DNA of 62,730 nt, from NCBI GenBank assembly GCA_900768505.1, contig CAAGED010000051.1, forward strand, positions 1 to 62,730, read 5' to 3'. The position numbers were made by a program, and so were the translations under genes. Below are positions 24,767-33,820 of the stretch, piece after piece. Position 1 is the first letter of the stretch. The number at the start of each line of letters is the position of its first letter. Below the pieces are notes generated by a model. That model was given only the letters and a program-made list of their open reading frames with translations. It was not told where the DNA came from and did not search any database. The DNA is from Lentisphaeria bacterium (GTDB taxonomy: Bacteria; Verrucomicrobiota; Lentisphaeria; Victivallales; Victivallaceae).

Positions 24767-25507
24767 CTACTGTGTCGGGGTCTCATTTTCCAGCTGAATT
24801 ACCAATTTTGCCAGCTCTTCCTGAGTAAAATTTCTTATCGCTTCCAAATCAACGGCATTCTCGATGGAGAAGTTGCCGCTTCTGGTGCGGTGCAAACTGC
24901 TGAGCAACGCTCCGCAGTGCAATTTTTGTCCGATGTCGTGAGCCAGCACCCGAATATAAGTGCCCTTGGAACAACGCACGGATATTTTAAATTCCGGCAA
25001 TGCGATTTCGTTGATTTTCAGTTCCGTGATATTAATTTTTTTTGCCTCCCTGGCTACTTCAATACCCTTGCGGGCCAAATCGCAGAGTTTTCGTCCATCC
25101 TTTTTTATGGCTGAAACCATTGGCGGAGTTTGCAGTTGTTCCCCTTCAAAACTTTTTAGGCACTCGGTAAGAATTTCCGCCGTGACCTGACTCCAGTCGT
25201 TTTCGGAGGTTATTTCGCCATCCAAGTCGTGGGAGTCGCTGGTTTTGCCGAGAAGTACAGTGGCATCGTATGATTTATCGTCGCCGCTGAGTTGTTCGCT
25301 CAGTTTGGTGTATTTTCCGACTACGATGACTAAAAGTCCGGTTGCCGCCGGATCAAGCGTTCCGCAATGGCCGATTTTGGGGATGTTAAAGCGACCCCGC
25401 ATGAAGTTTACCACATCGAAACTGGTCCACTCCCGGGGCTTGTTAATTAGAATAATGCCGTTTTCCGCAAATGGCGGCAGGTGATGTTTTTCCGGTTTGT
25501 ATCTCAT
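24767..25507 (-). CDS. truB: tRNA pseudouridine-55 synthase
   Basis: A 246-residue TruB. GIILINKPREWTSFDVV opens the catalytic domain, and IGHCGTLDPAATGLLVI contains the catalytic aspartate (GTLDP). Later DKSYDATVLLG, PPMVSAIKKDGRKL and CSKGTYIRVLAHDIG are family blocks. It makes pseudouridine 55 in the tRNA T-loop. It is shorter than E. coli TruB, lacking most of the C-terminal PUA-like domain. The start overlaps the nrnA stop by four bases, so it is coupled within the nusA-infB-rbfA-nrnA-truB order common in bacteria. Confidence 0.97.
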   Translation of the reverse strand: MRYKPEKHHLPPFAENGIILINKPREWTSFDVVNFMRGRFNIPKIGHCGTLDPAATGLLVIVVGKYTKLSEQLSGDDKSYDATVLLGKTSDSHDLDGEITSENDWSQVTAEILTECLKSFEGEQLQTPPMVSAIKKDGRKLCDLARKGIEVAREAKKINITELKINEIALPEFKISVRCSKGTYIRVLAHDIGQKLHCGALLSSLHRTRSGNFSIENAVDLEAIRNFTQEELAKLVIQLENETPTQ

Positions 25508-26484
25508 GAATTAAGTGTCTCAATTATTACTTGGCTTAAAAGTGCTTGAGCCTGATTTAAATTGGCTCCCTCGAAAGAGCAGCCGCTGGCCATTTCGTGA
25601 CCGCCGCCATGGAATTTTCTCGCTATCGGCCCAACCGGATAGCGGGGATTTTTACTCCGCAGCGAGGCTTTACAGATGCCGTGTTTAATTTGTAAAACTG
25701 AAACAATTTCAGTTCCGGCAATATTGCGCAGCTGCTCAATGGCTTCGTCGGTGTCACCGGGCTGAAGCTGGTATTTTTCCGCCATTTCCGGGGTTATAAC
25801 CAGAAATGCATAACGTCCGTCAGGAGTGATTTGTAGATGGTTCACCACCAAGTCGGCGTTGAATTTTATCAAATTTAGTGGTTTGTTGAAAAACAATGTC
25901 TGGTTGATCCGCATTAAATCCGCCCCAAGTTCCTGCAAATCCGCCGCCGCACGCAAACTTTCCGGTTTAGTGTTGCTGAAGCGGAACCCTCCAGTATCGT
26001 CGCAAATTGCCATTAAAAGGAAGGTGGCGGTTTGCTGAGGAATTTTTTCCCCGGTATATCGGAAGAGGTAGTAGAGGATTTCGCCGGTGGCCGCGGCCTC
26101 CGGGCAGACTAAACTTACCTTGGCGGCGGTTATGGCGTTGTCGATATGGTGGTCGATATTCAGTACCGGTAAATCTGCTTCCAGATATTTGAATTCTCCA
26201 CAGGCGGCACGCAGGGGATTGGCGCAGTCCAATACAATCACACTTTGCGCCTGAGGAAATTCCGCAATATCCTGGATGATTGGAATATTGTCCGTAAATT
26301 TGCGAAGCCGCATCTGGATATTATCCGGAAAGAGCAATTTTGCAGACTTTCCGGTATTTTGAAGAAACGTCAGCATGGCGAAAGCGGAGCCGGTGGCATC
26401 GCCGTCCGGTCCCACATGGCTGATAATCACAAAATTGTCGTACTCGCTGAGAAATTTTGCTGCACTGAAAAATTTATCACTCAT
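25504..26484 (-). CDS. nrnA: DHH/DHHA1 phosphoesterase, NrnA-like (oligoribonuclease/pAp phosphatase)
   Basis: A 326-residue DHH-family protein. VIISHVGPDGDATGSAFAML contains the first metal motif (here HVGPDGDA, in the family position of HxxPDGDA), VIVLDCANP the second aspartate, and NIDHHIDNA the DHH motif. The C-terminal DHHA1 part ends with KFHGGGHEMASGCSF, the GGGH substrate-binding motif. It degrades very short RNAs and 3'-phosphoadenosine 5'-phosphate. I use the ATG at 26484, which overlaps the rbfA stop by eight bases; the longer upstream reading frame lies inside rbfA. Position between rbfA and truB is conserved in many bacteria. Confidence 0.93.
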   Translation of the reverse strand: MSDKFFSAAKFLSEYDNFVIISHVGPDGDATGSAFAMLTFLQNTGKSAKLLFPDNIQMRLRKFTDNIPIIQDIAEFPQAQSVIVLDCANPLRAACGEFKYLEADLPVLNIDHHIDNAITAAKVSLVCPEAAATGEILYYLFRYTGEKIPQQTATFLLMAICDDTGGFRFSNTKPESLRAAADLQELGADLMRINQTLFFNKPLNLIKFNADLVVNHLQITPDGRYAFLVITPEMAEKYQLQPGDTDEAIEQLRNIAGTEIVSVLQIKHGICKASLRSKNPRYPVGPIARKFHGGGHEMASGCSFEGANLNQAQALLSQVIIETLNS

Positions 26485-26863
26485 TCTGAGTATCGTCCTC
26501 TTTTTTTGCATCCTCCTCCCGCTCGGAGTTGATAATTGAGAGTACATTGTCGCCGGCGGCCATACGCTGGTCACGTTTAAATTTCAGTACCGGAGTGTAT
26601 TTCATCTGCAGCTCCTTGGCCAGTTGGTGTTGAATTTCGTGCCGGAATTTATTCAAGTGGTCGATAATGGCATTGGCCTTGTTGTTATTTCCGCCGTAGA
26701 TGCTGACAAAAACTGTGGCGGTGCGCAAGTCCTCGGCAGCTTTGACCTCGGTTATCGAAACCAATGTGGACATGGTATTGACAATATTGCCGCGTTCAAT
26801 CATGTCGGCAATTACCCGCTTGTATAATTCGTTTACCCGATCAAGTCGATTAACTGATGGCAT
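26477..26863 (-). CDS. rbfA: Ribosome-binding factor A
   Basis: A 128-residue RbfA. It starts MPSVNRLDRVNELYKRVIAD, the usual N-terminal helix, and continues with a KH-like fold (STLVSITEVKAAEDLRTATV, then VSIYGGNNNKANAIIDHLNK) ending in LAKELQMKYTPVLKFKRDQR. RbfA binds the 30S subunit and helps mature the 16S 5' end. The acidic, charged tail (EREEDAKKEDDTQNE) is the overlap region with nrnA. A 290-base gap with a terminator separates it from infB, unusual for this operon, so a separate promoter is likely. Confidence 0.96.
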   Translation of the reverse strand: MPSVNRLDRVNELYKRVIADMIERGNIVNTMSTLVSITEVKAAEDLRTATVFVSIYGGNNNKANAIIDHLNKFRHEIQHQLAKELQMKYTPVLKFKRDQRMAAGDNVLSIINSEREEDAKKEDDTQNE

Positions 26864-27025
26864 AATTATTATTCCTTAATTTAATGATTTTTGAAAAATC
26901 CCGGAAAAACATTTCAGCATTCATTGCATTTATCGCCGTCGCTAAAGAGAAAATAGCTTTTTTGCAATAAAAATCAATCTTCTGGCGATAAAAAAACTTT
27001 TCTTCCCGAAAAATTTCAACTTTCA

Positions 27026-27072
27026 CACAAAAAACACACTCCACACTGATTTTTTTCAGTTGGGAGTGTGTT
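27026..27072 (-). terminator. Hairpin terminator between infB and rbfA
   Basis: A 16-17-bp stem (AACACACTCC.CACTGA pairing with TCAGT.GGGAGTGTGTT, 27033-27072) is followed on the minus strand by a run of T. A CGCTTTTT on the other side may make it work on both strands. It lies just past the infB stop. Confidence 0.85.
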
Positions 27073-27153
27073 CGCTTTTTATGAAATTATTCATCGAATT
27101 AGCCTTGCTCAGCCGTTTTTCCCGGCCGGGCAGGGTGGGACACTCCACAATTT

Positions 27154-29142
27154 TTAGAGTGATGCCTTCTTTAATTCAATATCATAAACTTCAATTTTGT
27201 CGTTCTCGGCAAACTCGATAAAATTATCCAATTTGATACCGCATTCCAAGCCGACCTTGACCTCTTTTACATCGTCCTGGAAGCGGCGTAACGATGATAC
27301 CTCTCCGTTGTAAATCAAGTGACTGCGACGATATACCCGCGCTTTGGCACCTACTTTTACTGTACCGGATTCCACCAGACAACCGCAAACCTTTTGACCG
27401 TTGGACATCTCGAATATTTGCAGAATTTTTGCCTCGCCCAGAGAAATTTCCTTGCGCTCCGGTTCCAGTTTGCCGGTCAGCGCGTCGGTAATATCCTCCA
27501 ACAATTCATAAATAATGCTGTAAAGGCGAATTTCAATATTATTCTTTTTGGCCAATTCATTCACCCCCGGATTAACCTTGACGTGGAAGCCAACAACAAT
27601 CGCCTCGGAAGCTTTGGCCAGCATGATATCATTCTCGGTAATTGCTCCTACTGAATTCATTACCACATTAGTGGTAATTTTGTCGGATGGCAATTTTTTC
27701 AATGATTGTTCAATCGCCTCGCCGGAACCCTTAACGTCAGACTTAATTATTATGTTCAATGATTTCATGTCAATTGCGTTGAGCTTGCTGAACAAATCTT
27801 CCGCCGTCAGAGCAACCGAGTGAGAGAGCGTATCGTCACGCAACTGCTGCATTCTGGCGTCCGCCTTTTGCCTGGCAATCCGCTCGTTGGGGCAAACGGT
27901 TAATTTGGCACCGGCATTGGGAATACCGGATAATCCGATAACCTGTACCGGAGTACTTGGTCCGGCAGACTTGACTTTGACCCCTTTGTCGTTGATCAAG
28001 GCCTTGACTTTACCGAAAAACTCGCCGCAAAGGGCAATATCCCCCACCTTGAGCGTCCCGTTCTGAACCATAATATTGGCCGCCGGTCCCAATCCGGGAA
28101 CCATTTCCGATTCCAAAACCACGGCCTGCGCTTTGCGGGCGGGGTTGGCTTTCAGCTCCAGAAGTTCAGCTTCCAGCAGAATACGCTCCAGCAGGTCGTT
28201 TATGCCCTCGCCGGTTTTGGCGGATACCTTGACCACTCCAACCTCGCCGCCCCACTCCTCGCAGGTTAAATCATTCTGCTGCATGTGAAGCATCACCTTG
28301 TTGGGGTCGGCATCGGGTAGGTCGATTTTATTCATGGCGACAATAATCGGCACATTGGCCGCTTTGGCGTGTTTCAGCGCTTCCACGGTCTGGGGTTTGA
28401 ATCCCTCGTTGGCTGCCACCACCAGAATTGCAATATCCGTGGCGTTGGCTCCCCGGGCGCGCATGTTGGTGAATGCTTCGTGTCCCGGGGTGTCAATGAA
28501 AGTAATCGGTTTGTTATTGTAAATCACGGTGGAAGCACCGATGTGCTGGGTGATTCGTCCGGCTTCGCCCTCAACCACGTGGGTGTGGCGCACCCGATCC
28601 TGCAGTGAAGTCTTGCCGTGGTCAACGTGACCGAGGAATGTTACAATCGGCGGCCGTGGTTTCAGACTTTCCGGCGGATCGATTTCTTCTGAGTCGTCGT
28701 TGGCATCACTGCTGGAGTTGTTCTTCTTTTCCGGCTGTTTGGCGGCATCCAATTTCAGCTCGAAGCCGAACTTTTTGCACAATTTTTTGGCCGTAGCATC
28801 GGAAATCGCCTGATTTATACTGGCTAATTCTCCCAGTTTCATAAGTTCGCTGATTACTTCGTTGGGTTTTTTTCCTAGGGCTTCAGCCAGATTTTTGATG
28901 ATAACCGGTGAGGCCAGAGTTACTGATGGACCGCTGGGCTTGGAGGCAATTTTTTTGCCGGACTGCTTGTCGTCCTGATACATTTCGGCAAAATAATCTT
29001 CCACCAGCTCCACTAAATCTGCCGGAACATAACCTTCGCGGCCATCAATTTCAATTCCCTGACCTGCCAGTTCATCCAAAATAACTTTGGATGAGACGCC
29101 GTAACGCTCGGCAATATTTTTAATTTTAACCCGGTTAGGCAT
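27154..29142 (-). CDS. infB: Translation initiation factor IF-2
   Basis: A 662-residue IF-2. Residues 1-160 hold two IF2-N-like helical segments (RVKIKNIAERYGVSSKVILD and VIIKNLAEALGKKPNEVISE) joined by a charged linker. The GTPase core starts near 165: TFLGHVDHGKTSL (G1), ITQHIGA (G2), FIDTPGHEAF (G3), AMNKIDL (G4), VSAKTG (G5). Domains II-IV complete the C-terminus. It brings initiator tRNA to the 30S subunit. The N-terminal extension is much shorter than in many bacteria. It follows nusA by two bases. Confidence 0.98.
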   Translation of the reverse strand: MPNRVKIKNIAERYGVSSKVILDELAGQGIEIDGREGYVPADLVELVEDYFAEMYQDDKQSGKKIASKPSGPSVTLASPVIIKNLAEALGKKPNEVISELMKLGELASINQAISDATAKKLCKKFGFELKLDAAKQPEKKNNSSSDANDDSEEIDPPESLKPRPPIVTFLGHVDHGKTSLQDRVRHTHVVEGEAGRITQHIGASTVIYNNKPITFIDTPGHEAFTNMRARGANATDIAILVVAANEGFKPQTVEALKHAKAANVPIIVAMNKIDLPDADPNKVMLHMQQNDLTCEEWGGEVGVVKVSAKTGEGINDLLERILLEAELLELKANPARKAQAVVLESEMVPGLGPAANIMVQNGTLKVGDIALCGEFFGKVKALINDKGVKVKSAGPSTPVQVIGLSGIPNAGAKLTVCPNERIARQKADARMQQLRDDTLSHSVALTAEDLFSKLNAIDMKSLNIIIKSDVKGSGEAIEQSLKKLPSDKITTNVVMNSVGAITENDIMLAKASEAIVVGFHVKVNPGVNELAKKNNIEIRLYSIIYELLEDITDALTGKLEPERKEISLGEAKILQIFEMSNGQKVCGCLVESGTVKVGAKARVYRRSHLIYNGEVSSLRRFQDDVKEVKVGLECGIKLDNFIEFAENDKIEVYDIELKKASL

Positions 29143-29144
29143 AA

Positions 29145-30395
29145 TTATTTGTCCTCCATGGCTCCGTCAATATTGTCGAAGGCCGTTTTAATTTCGTTTT
29201 TGTCGATGGCGTCAATTTGGGCGATTTGGTCGAAGCCGGCGGTTTTAACTCCCTCCGGAGATACGAATCCATTGTTCACCAGCAGCTCCGCGGTGGAATT
29301 GGAAATTTTTAATTCACCAGCCAGAATTGCCGCCGCTTTACGAATTTTTTCTTCCATGCTCTCGCCGATTTTACCCTCTTCGGTACGGATGTTTATATTC
29401 CACCCTAAGAGCTTAGAGGAAAGGCGGACATTCTGCGCCTGCTTGCCAAATGCCAAACGGGATTGATCCGCCGAAACATTGACAATTAATTCGTGTTTTT
29501 CTTCATTAATGTCCACCGATTGAACTTTGGCCGGCTGCAATGCGTTGGCGGCATATTTCTTGATATCCTCGTTATAAGGAATAATATCCAGCCGTTCGCC
29601 GTTGAGTTCGGCGGTGATGTTTTTGACCCGGATTCCGCGCAGGCCGACGCAGGCCCCTACCGGATCAATGTGGGAGTCGTCACTGCTGACGGCTACCTTG
29701 GCACGGCTGCCGGGTTCACGGGCGATGTTGATGATTTTTACCACGCCCTCGTGAATTTCGCTGACCTCGCGCTCAAAAAGGGCGCGCAGAAAATCCGGAT
29801 GAGAGCGGGATACAATCAGACTCGGGCCTGAACTCTCGGTGTCGATGCGCAGCAGCAATACATTGATGTGTTCACCAACCATGTACTGCTCGCCGCTGAT
29901 TCTTTCGTGTCCCGGCAGAATACCCTCCGCCTTCTGAAAATCAATTACAATGTTCTTCCCCTCAATCCGGCGTACTGATCCGTTGAGGATCTTACCGACT
30001 TGATTTTGAAATTCCTCCTTGACAATCTCTTTTTCCGCTTTGCGCAACTGCTGCATAATGGCCTGTTTGGCCGTCTGGGCGGCGATACGTCCGAAATTAC
30101 GGGGTGTAACCTCCCATTCAACCACGTCACCGACCTTGGCAGATGGAATACGCTCCAGCGCCCGATCAATTACAAGCTGATCCGGGGAGGGGTCGGAGGC
30201 TACCACTTCCAACATTGCCCAAGCGCGGATGGCGCCGGTCTGCGGATCAATTTTCACTTTAAGCTGACTGGCCGGATGAATACTGCGTTTTCCGGCAGTG
30301 AGCAGTGCGCTTTCGATGGCGCGCACCATATGCTCACGGCTGATGCCGCGCTCTTGTTCGATGTGTTCAAAAATGGTCAGTAATTCGCTATTCAT
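29145..30395 (-). CDS. nusA: Transcription termination/antitermination factor NusA
   Basis: A 416-residue NusA. The N-terminal domain (NSELLTIFEHIEQERGISRE to about 125) binds RNA polymerase; S1 domain follows (GKILNGSVRRIEGKNIVIDF, about 135-200), then KH1 and KH2 (SRSHPDFLRALFEREVSEI, VGACVGLRGIRVKNITAEL, AFGKQAQNVRLSSKLLGWNI). It ends with one short helix-hairpin-like region (AELLVNNGFVSPEGVKTAG). The ATG at 30395 has GGAG at a good distance; the longer frame start lacks support. The product acts in transcription pausing and termination. A strong promoter and a structured leader precede it. Confidence 0.98.
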   Translation of the reverse strand: MNSELLTIFEHIEQERGISREHMVRAIESALLTAGKRSIHPASQLKVKIDPQTGAIRAWAMLEVVASDPSPDQLVIDRALERIPSAKVGDVVEWEVTPRNFGRIAAQTAKQAIMQQLRKAEKEIVKEEFQNQVGKILNGSVRRIEGKNIVIDFQKAEGILPGHERISGEQYMVGEHINVLLLRIDTESSGPSLIVSRSHPDFLRALFEREVSEIHEGVVKIINIAREPGSRAKVAVSSDDSHIDPVGACVGLRGIRVKNITAELNGERLDIIPYNEDIKKYAANALQPAKVQSVDINEEKHELIVNVSADQSRLAFGKQAQNVRLSSKLLGWNINIRTEEGKIGESMEEKIRKAAAILAGELKISNSTAELLVNNGFVSPEGVKTAGFDQIAQIDAIDKNEIKTAFDNIDGAMEDK

Positions 30396-30642
30396 CTTGA
30401 TTATTTCTCCTTGCAAAAGTAATAAAATTTTATTTTTCCGTCCGGGAAAAAACGCCGTTTTTTTCGTCTCTCCGATTGCTTTCCCCAATCGGCGGAACGG
30501 CTGAATATCCCCCCTGCTTGCCGTCGCCAAAAGTTAAACCGTTTATCCGGCGGCGGGCTTAATTTATCCAGTTGTTTGTTTTTTAGAAAATATTCTCCGA
30601 ATTGCTTGGCAATGGCGCAAAAATCATAAAAAAAATCTGGTT

Positions 30643-30710
30643 GGCAATGACTTTTTTTACTTAAAAATAAAAAAAGCGGGTTCAAACGATCCCACTTTGA
30701 TGTCATTGCC
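30643..30710 (-). terminator. Nested attenuator-like hairpin in the nusA leader
   Basis: On the minus strand AAGTGGG (30697-30691) pairs with CCCGCTT (30680-30674), followed by a T-rich run (30673-30663), an intrinsic terminator shape. It is enclosed by a second perfect 9-bp pair, GGCAATGAC and GTCATTGCC (30702-30710 with 30643-30651). It sits downstream of the nusA promoter and could attenuate the operon. Confidence 0.6.
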
Positions 30711-30759
30711 TCCAGCTTTTTCAGGATGACTGCCGCCGTTAATAAATATTTCCGTCAAT

Positions 30760-30787
30760 ATTATATATCAAAATAGCGGCTTGTCAA
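30760..30787 (-). promoter_or_regulatory. Promoter of the nusA operon
   Basis: On the minus strand TTGACA (30787-30782) and a perfect TATAAT (30765-30760) are 16 bases apart. The start point would be near 30,753, giving a leader of about 360 bases. Confidence 0.75.
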
Positions 30788-30810
30788 GTCTTAAAAAAAC
30801 TTTTTTTTAT

Positions 30811-31188
30811 TTATTGCGCAACATTTTCTGAATCACTTCCGGGCAGTCGATCAAAAGAGGCCACCGCCCGAGCCACACTTACTCCGGCGTAGGTGACCAG
30901 AGCCAATACCAGAAATAGCGCGAAGGCGGCACGCAGTTTCTCGTTTTTTATCGTTGCACCCGAAAATATGATTGCGTTGCTGCGGAAGAACACAAACAAC
31001 TCCACTACCAAAAACATCGAAAGAAAAAATATTGCGAAAATATTCGGTCCCACCAGTTGTGCGGTTATCAATGGCACAATCCCCATAAGAGCCGAGTAAA
31101 TCATGATCATTCCCATTGAGCCGGCAGTTGACGGCTGGGGAGTTCCGGATACCGGATTTTGTTCCGGCTCTGTTGGTATTTCTGACAT
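30811..31188 (-). CDS. Small membrane protein of unknown function
   Basis: A 125-residue protein: a Pro/Thr/Glu-rich N-terminal tail of about 25 residues, then three predicted membrane helices (GMIMIYSALMGIVPLITAQL, IFAIFFLSMFLVVELFVFF, LRAAFALFLVLALVTYAGVS), then a short charged C-terminus. No motif or family recognised. An in-frame ATG at 31188 is preceded by GAGTGTGAAAT; a GGAG-type site is weak. It is on the minus strand upstream of nusA but separated from it by the nusA promoter, so probably its own unit. Confidence 0.7.
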   Translation of the reverse strand: MSEIPTEPEQNPVSGTPQPSTAGSMGMIMIYSALMGIVPLITAQLVGPNIFAIFFLSMFLVVELFVFFRSNAIIFSGATIKNEKLRAAFALFLVLALVTYAGVSVARAVASFDRLPGSDSENVAQ

Positions 31189-31556
31189 ATTTCACACTCC
31201 TCAGTAAAATGATTTTGCTGAAAATTTTCAAACCGTACTGGTTTTATTTTTTTATTTTCTAAAATATATATTTAAATTGTAAAATATGCAAATTGAAAAC
31301 CAAATCATCCGCTTTTTTATTGCTTTAACAGCTTTTTTGGGGAAAAACTGCATTTGTAACTTGAAAAAATAAAAACTGGTGGCATATTCTTTAGATTGAA
31401 TAACGCACTGGTTGCCGGAACTCTTTTTTTGTTCGGTCCGCGGGTGTGGCGGAAGAATAATCCGGGGGATTGACGGTGTAAAATCAGGCATTTTCAAGAG
31501 TGGTTTAGAAAATAAATGTTTAAATATATAAATGAATAAAGAAAAAGGGTGTAAAA
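31189..31556. other. AT-rich intergenic region between divergent genes
   Basis: Lies between the small membrane protein gene (minus) and rpsT (plus). It must hold both promoters, but no clear -35/-10 pair stands out. The remaining sequence is AT-rich and I see nothing else in it. Confidence 0.5.
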
Positions 31557-31820
31557 ATGCATACCAAGTCAGCCGTAAAGCGTTTGGCCACCAGCAAGGC
31601 CGCTAATCTTCGTAACCGTACTCGTATCAACTCTTTGAAGACTTTGGAAAAGAAATTGCGTTCTGCAGTTGCCGCCGGCAATGCCGATGATTCCAAGAAT
31701 TTGCTCAAGGACTACTTCAGCAAGTTGGATAAGGTTGCCAAGGTTGGTACCATCCACGGCAATAAGGTTGCCAACAAGAAGTCTCAGTTGAGCAAGCTGG
31801 TCAACACTGTCGTTGCCTAA
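31557..31820 (+). CDS. rpsT: Small ribosomal subunit protein S20
   Basis: An 87-residue, highly basic helical protein: HTKSAVKRLATSKAANLRNR, then KTLEKKLRSAVAAG, DYFSKLDKVAKVGTIHGNKV and ANKKSQLSKLV, the S20 pattern in which helical hairpins bind 16S rRNA. The ATG at 31557 has AAGGGTG eight bases upstream. Monocistronic, with its own terminator right after. Confidence 0.97.
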   Translation: MHTKSAVKRLATSKAANLRNRTRINSLKTLEKKLRSAVAAGNADDSKNLLKDYFSKLDKVAKVGTIHGNKVANKKSQLSKLVNTVVA

Positions 31821-31871
31821 GTTTTGTATTTGAGACAATTTTCGTCAGGGAGTTCCTGATGTGAAATAATA

Positions 31872-31901
31872 AGCTCCGGATTTATTTCCGGGGCTTTTTT
31901 T
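31872..31901 (+). terminator. rpsT terminator
   Basis: AGCTCCGG (31872-31879) pairs with CCGGGGCT (31888-31895) with one G-U, followed by seven T residues. Confidence 0.9.
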
Positions 31902-31990
31902 ATGCGTGTCAATTGGTATTGATCGGATGACGAAGCGATTCCGGATTTATTCCCGGTTTTTTTTTATCGGAAAATTGGATTGTTGTAACG

Positions 31991-32575
31991 TTAACGAACA
32001 ATTAGTTGCAGATTTTTCACAAATGCGACGATTGCACTGCGTAGATTTTCATCCGGCCGACGGGCGCCCTGTAAGCCGGAGATGTGGGTGAACCCGTATG
32101 CGCTGGTCTCCGATGAGAGCTGCTGGATTTTCAGCGGCAGCGGCAGTGGAATCATACCCGTATGTTGGGCAAAACGGCACATTGCCTCCAAACAATATAC
32201 TCCGCCGCCGCCGTTACTGGATGAACTGCAGAAGAAGGCGGCATATTTATTTTGCAGCGGCTGCTGAACATAAAATTTGGCGGTGTCATCCATGAAACGC
32301 TTCATTTCGGCGGAAACATTCCCGAAGTAGTTTGGTGAACCCAAAATAATCAAATCATAATCCGGTAATTCATCAACCCGGGCTTCAGGTATTGAATTTA
32401 TTGTCTTGGCAAATTCCGCTGCGCAGGAGAAACGTTCCTGCCAGACTGCCCGGTCGGCATCCGCAATACTTCTGATTTGAGCGTCAAATCCGGAATCCGT
32501 TAATGCCGTCTGAAAATATTTGGCAATCTGAAAATTATTGCCGCAAACGGAATGAAAAACGATCAATGCTTTCAT
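31991..32575 (-). CDS. Flavodoxin/NADPH-dependent FMN reductase-like protein
   Basis: A 194-residue flavoprotein. MKALIVFHSVCGNNFQIAKY is the flavodoxin phosphate loop (SxxGN), PDYDLIILGSPNYFGNVSAE carries the GSPxYFG segment of WrbA-like and FMN reductase proteins, and NKYAAFFCSSSSNGGGGVYC is the third FMN loop. It probably carries FMN and takes part in quinone or electron-transfer reactions. It starts six bases after the xseA stop, so the two are cotranscribed. Partner not evident. Confidence 0.85.
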   Translation of the reverse strand: MKALIVFHSVCGNNFQIAKYFQTALTDSGFDAQIRSIADADRAVWQERFSCAAEFAKTINSIPEARVDELPDYDLIILGSPNYFGNVSAEMKRFMDDTAKFYVQQPLQNKYAAFFCSSSSNGGGGVYCLEAMCRFAQHTGMIPLPLPLKIQQLSSETSAYGFTHISGLQGARRPDENLRSAIVAFVKNLQLIVR

Positions 32576-32581
32576 TTTGTA

Positions 32582-33793
32582 TTACCCTTTATCGGTTGCG
32601 GCGGAGATTTTTTCCACCATTAATTCAATTTTTCCATCGGCGAAGTGTCCGGTTAAATGGCCACCCGGCAACACCTGGTTGACGCTGCTGATGATTTCTC
32701 CGGAGCTGCTGATTTGGAGAAAGGCATATCCACGATCCAGCACCCGGCGGGGATTGAGCATGTCGAGTTGTTCGCTTAGTTTGCCGAAGCGATGCCGCAG
32801 ATTGTCCGAGCAGCGTGTGGTTATATTAATCAGACGATTTTCCAGTTCGTCCAAATGCTGCTGCTTGAAACGCAGCAGATGTTCCGGCTCCCGGAAGAGG
32901 TAACTCTCACTCAGACGGCGCAATTCCCGCTGCAGGGTGTCAAGCCGGTAACCAACGGAACGATTTAAATCCCGTTCCAGACGTTTCAGTCGTTCTTCAA
33001 ACTCCTCCCGTGCCCCGATTACCAATTCAGCCGCTGCCGAGGGGGTAGGAACCCGCAAATCGCAGACAAAATCACAAATTGTGTAATCGATTTCGTGTCC
33101 GACCGCGCTGATGGTGGGAATGTTGCTGGCGGCGACGCTGCGTGCTACCAATTCCTCGTTGAACGGCCATAAATCCTCCATGCTTCCGCCGCCCCGGGTG
33201 AGTACAATGACATCAACTCCCCGCCGATTAAAAAATTCTACTCCCCGGGCAATGGTCGGTGCCGCATTCGAACCCTGAACCTGCGCCGGGTAAATCAATA
33301 CCGTGATGTTGGGAAAACGGCGGTTAAGAATTTGGAGAAAATCCCGGATTGCCGCGCCGTCCGGCGAGGTTATCACGCCGATCACCCGTGGCATTTGCGG
33401 AATTGGCCGCTTCCGCTCCTGGTCAAAAAGTCCTTCGGCGGCTAGCCGCTGCTTTAGTTCGTCAAATTTGCGCTGCAATTCACCGACGCCGCAACTGCGC
33501 AGATTTTTGATATTGAATTGATATTCTCCCCGTACTTCGTAAACGGTAAGGCGGCCGAAGAGTTCAATTTTATCACCAACTTTCAAGTCAATGTAGCGCG
33601 CCTGACGTTCACCGCCGAACCAGACGCATTTTAGCTGGCTGCCGGAATCTTTCAGTGTCAAATAAACGTGACCGGAACGGTAAATATTCAAGGTGCCGAC
33701 TTCGCCGGTGATCCAGCAGGGGACTAAGGCGGATTCCACCAATTCCCGCACGGCGGCGTTTATTTCGCTGACACTCCAGATGATTTCGGTCAT
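32582..33793 (-). CDS. xseA: Exodeoxyribonuclease VII large subunit
   Basis: A 403-residue XseA. The N-terminal OB fold (VSEINAAVRELVESALVPCW, ITGEVGTLNIYRSGHVYLTL) binds single-stranded DNA. The catalytic domain begins near 120 (PRVIGVITSPDGAAIRDFLQ), continues QVQGSNAAPTIARGVEFFN and VIVLTRGGGSMEDLWPFNEE (GGGS motif) and AVGHEIDYTICDFV. A coiled-coil C-terminus follows. It degrades single-stranded DNA with XseB, which is not encoded next to it here. First in a minus-strand pair with the flavodoxin-like gene, 27 bases after the protease gene. Confidence 0.97.
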   Translation of the reverse strand: MTEIIWSVSEINAAVRELVESALVPCWITGEVGTLNIYRSGHVYLTLKDSGSQLKCVWFGGERQARYIDLKVGDKIELFGRLTVYEVRGEYQFNIKNLRSCGVGELQRKFDELKQRLAAEGLFDQERKRPIPQMPRVIGVITSPDGAAIRDFLQILNRRFPNITVLIYPAQVQGSNAAPTIARGVEFFNRRGVDVIVLTRGGGSMEDLWPFNEELVARSVAASNIPTISAVGHEIDYTICDFVCDLRVPTPSAAAELVIGAREEFEERLKRLERDLNRSVGYRLDTLQRELRRLSESYLFREPEHLLRFKQQHLDELENRLINITTRCSDNLRHRFGKLSEQLDMLNPRRVLDRGYAFLQISSSGEIISSVNQVLPGGHLTGHFADGKIELMVEKISAATDKG

Positions 33794-33820
33794 ATTTATT
33801 TCCTTGTTAATTCGATTGAG

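Larger units (their letters stand above)
30396..30810 (-). promoter_or_regulatory. nusA leader with terminator-like hairpins
   Basis: The 365-base leader between the promoter and nusA has no convincing ORF. On the minus strand it contains a nested structure at 30643-30710, then AT-rich sequence, then another hairpin, CCGATTG/CAATCGG, near 30,470-30,490. No tRNA or rimP gene is present, though rimP is usually found before nusA. Confidence 0.6.
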
